IMG/VR virus record: IMGVR_UViG_3300034407_000719 | Span: 1-27,769 of that record | Length of the DNA: 27,769 nt | Strand: one strand, 5' to 3' | From: a virus | Part shown: positions 27,569-27,769 of the stretch, piece after piece | Layout: each line of letters begins with the position of its first letter | Numbering within the stretch: position 1 is the stretch's first letter | The notes under the pieces: model-generated | The model's input: the letters and a program-made list of their open reading frames with translations, nothing else | The model's database searches: none | Told to the model about the DNA's origin: nothing | Translations under genes and position numbers: made by a program

Positions 27569-27769
27569 TTAGTTTACAACCTCTGCATCTTCAGCATTAT
27601 CATCTTCAGTAGTAGCATCCAATGAGGCTGTGAGCATATTTACAAATGCATCTTTTCCTACTTTCAATTGATCTAAGTTGAACTGAGCAGAGGCCATTTT
27701 TCTATCTAAGTCTGTGCAGTGGTTTACCATTAGCTTTTGGTCATTGGTTAAATCATCAGCATTATATTC
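27569..27769 (-). CDS. Small acidic protein, 5' end cut by window edge
   Basis: The last 66 codons of a minus-strand gene: NADDLTNDQKLMVNHCTDLD, RKMASAQFNLDQLKVGKDAF, VNMLTASLDATTEDDNAEDA, ending EVVN. The helical pattern (D-L-x-D-x-Q-K ... D-x-x-x-x-x-x-A-Q-F-N-L-D-Q-L-x-x-G-K-x-x-F) resembles DUF6447-like small proteins common in marine phages, with no known function. The N-terminus is outside the window. It is the first gene of the J-side block as far as can be seen. Confidence 0.65.
   Translation of the reverse strand, partial: EYNADDLTNDQKLMVNHCTDLDRKMASAQFNLDQLKVGKDAFVNMLTASLDATTEDDNAEDAEVVN

Noticed and set aside
1-27769. Direct joining of the right edge to the left edge as an already complete circle
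   Set aside because: Joining gives a tape measure ending ten codons after the HPQETVV motif and leaves the right-edge gene without a start codon, so a missing segment is more likely.

Overview
The window is most of the genome of a tailed double-stranded DNA phage (Caudoviricetes). The structural genes point to a long, non-contractile (siphovirus-type) tail: PBSX-like large terminase, DUF4055 portal, MuF/SPP1-gp7-like head protein, P22-like coat protein, tail tube protein, frameshifted G/GT tail chaperone, tape measure protein and a lambda J-like tail tip. Base composition is strongly AT-rich, genes are tightly packed with many ATGA/TAATG overlaps, and most starts have good Shine-Dalgarno (SD) sites. 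A GH108 endolysin, the J-region layout and a cassette of exported proteins that I recognise from marine phages suggest a marine, low-GC host, possibly an alphaproteobacterium such as SAR11. The host is inference only. No integrase, tRNA gene, transposon or CRISPR array was seen.

Layout, left to right. 1-11262 (minus strand, read right to left): packaging and virion genes in canonical order: terS, terL, portal, MuF-like protein, scaffold, coat, head-tail connectors, tail terminator, tail tube, G/GT chaperone, tape measure (cut by the left edge). 11310-13178 (minus): a hairpin beside terS, a DUF6378-like gene, a probable helicase-loader gene, an O-like replication initiator with a G-rich possible origin inside it, and two small HTH regulators. 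13203-13232 is an inverted repeat between divergent transcripts. 13266-18078 (plus, except rusA): a recombination module (ERF annealase, SSB, NinB-like protein, HNH/DUF968 nuclease, RusA resolvase) followed by a chain of very small genes, one of which seems to need a -1 frameshift. 18075-19362 (minus): GH108 endolysin, holin-like membrane protein, EF-hand membrane protein and a 16-codon basic peptide. 19409-22991 (minus): a cassette of exported or membrane-bound small proteins, including a pilin-like subunit and a chaperone-like partner. 23007-27769 (minus): a holin/XhlA-like peptide, tail fibre, J-like tail tip, GNAT acetyltransferase, tail assembly protein and a partial small gene at the right edge.

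The tape measure runs off the left edge while the J-region genes enter from the right edge, all on the minus strand. The window is therefore probably a linear cut through a circularly permuted or circularly mapping phage genome, with the missing piece holding the tape-measure C-terminus and further minor tail genes.

The most unusual signal is a repeat family not explained by any gene: four pairs of a unit of about 21 bp (core TGAACCAAAAACCCC in the minus-strand sense), usually 27 bp apart, each pair ending 19-21 bp before the start codon of the first gene of a minus-strand block (4670-5167, 12078-12719, 20756-21256, 26840-27472). They may be promoters, RNA operators or leader-peptide genes; at the last locus they lie inside a convincing 30-codon ORF. 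Other items worth a second look are two -1 frameshift signals, the exported pilin/chaperone cassette, and a G-rich repeat inside the replication initiator.
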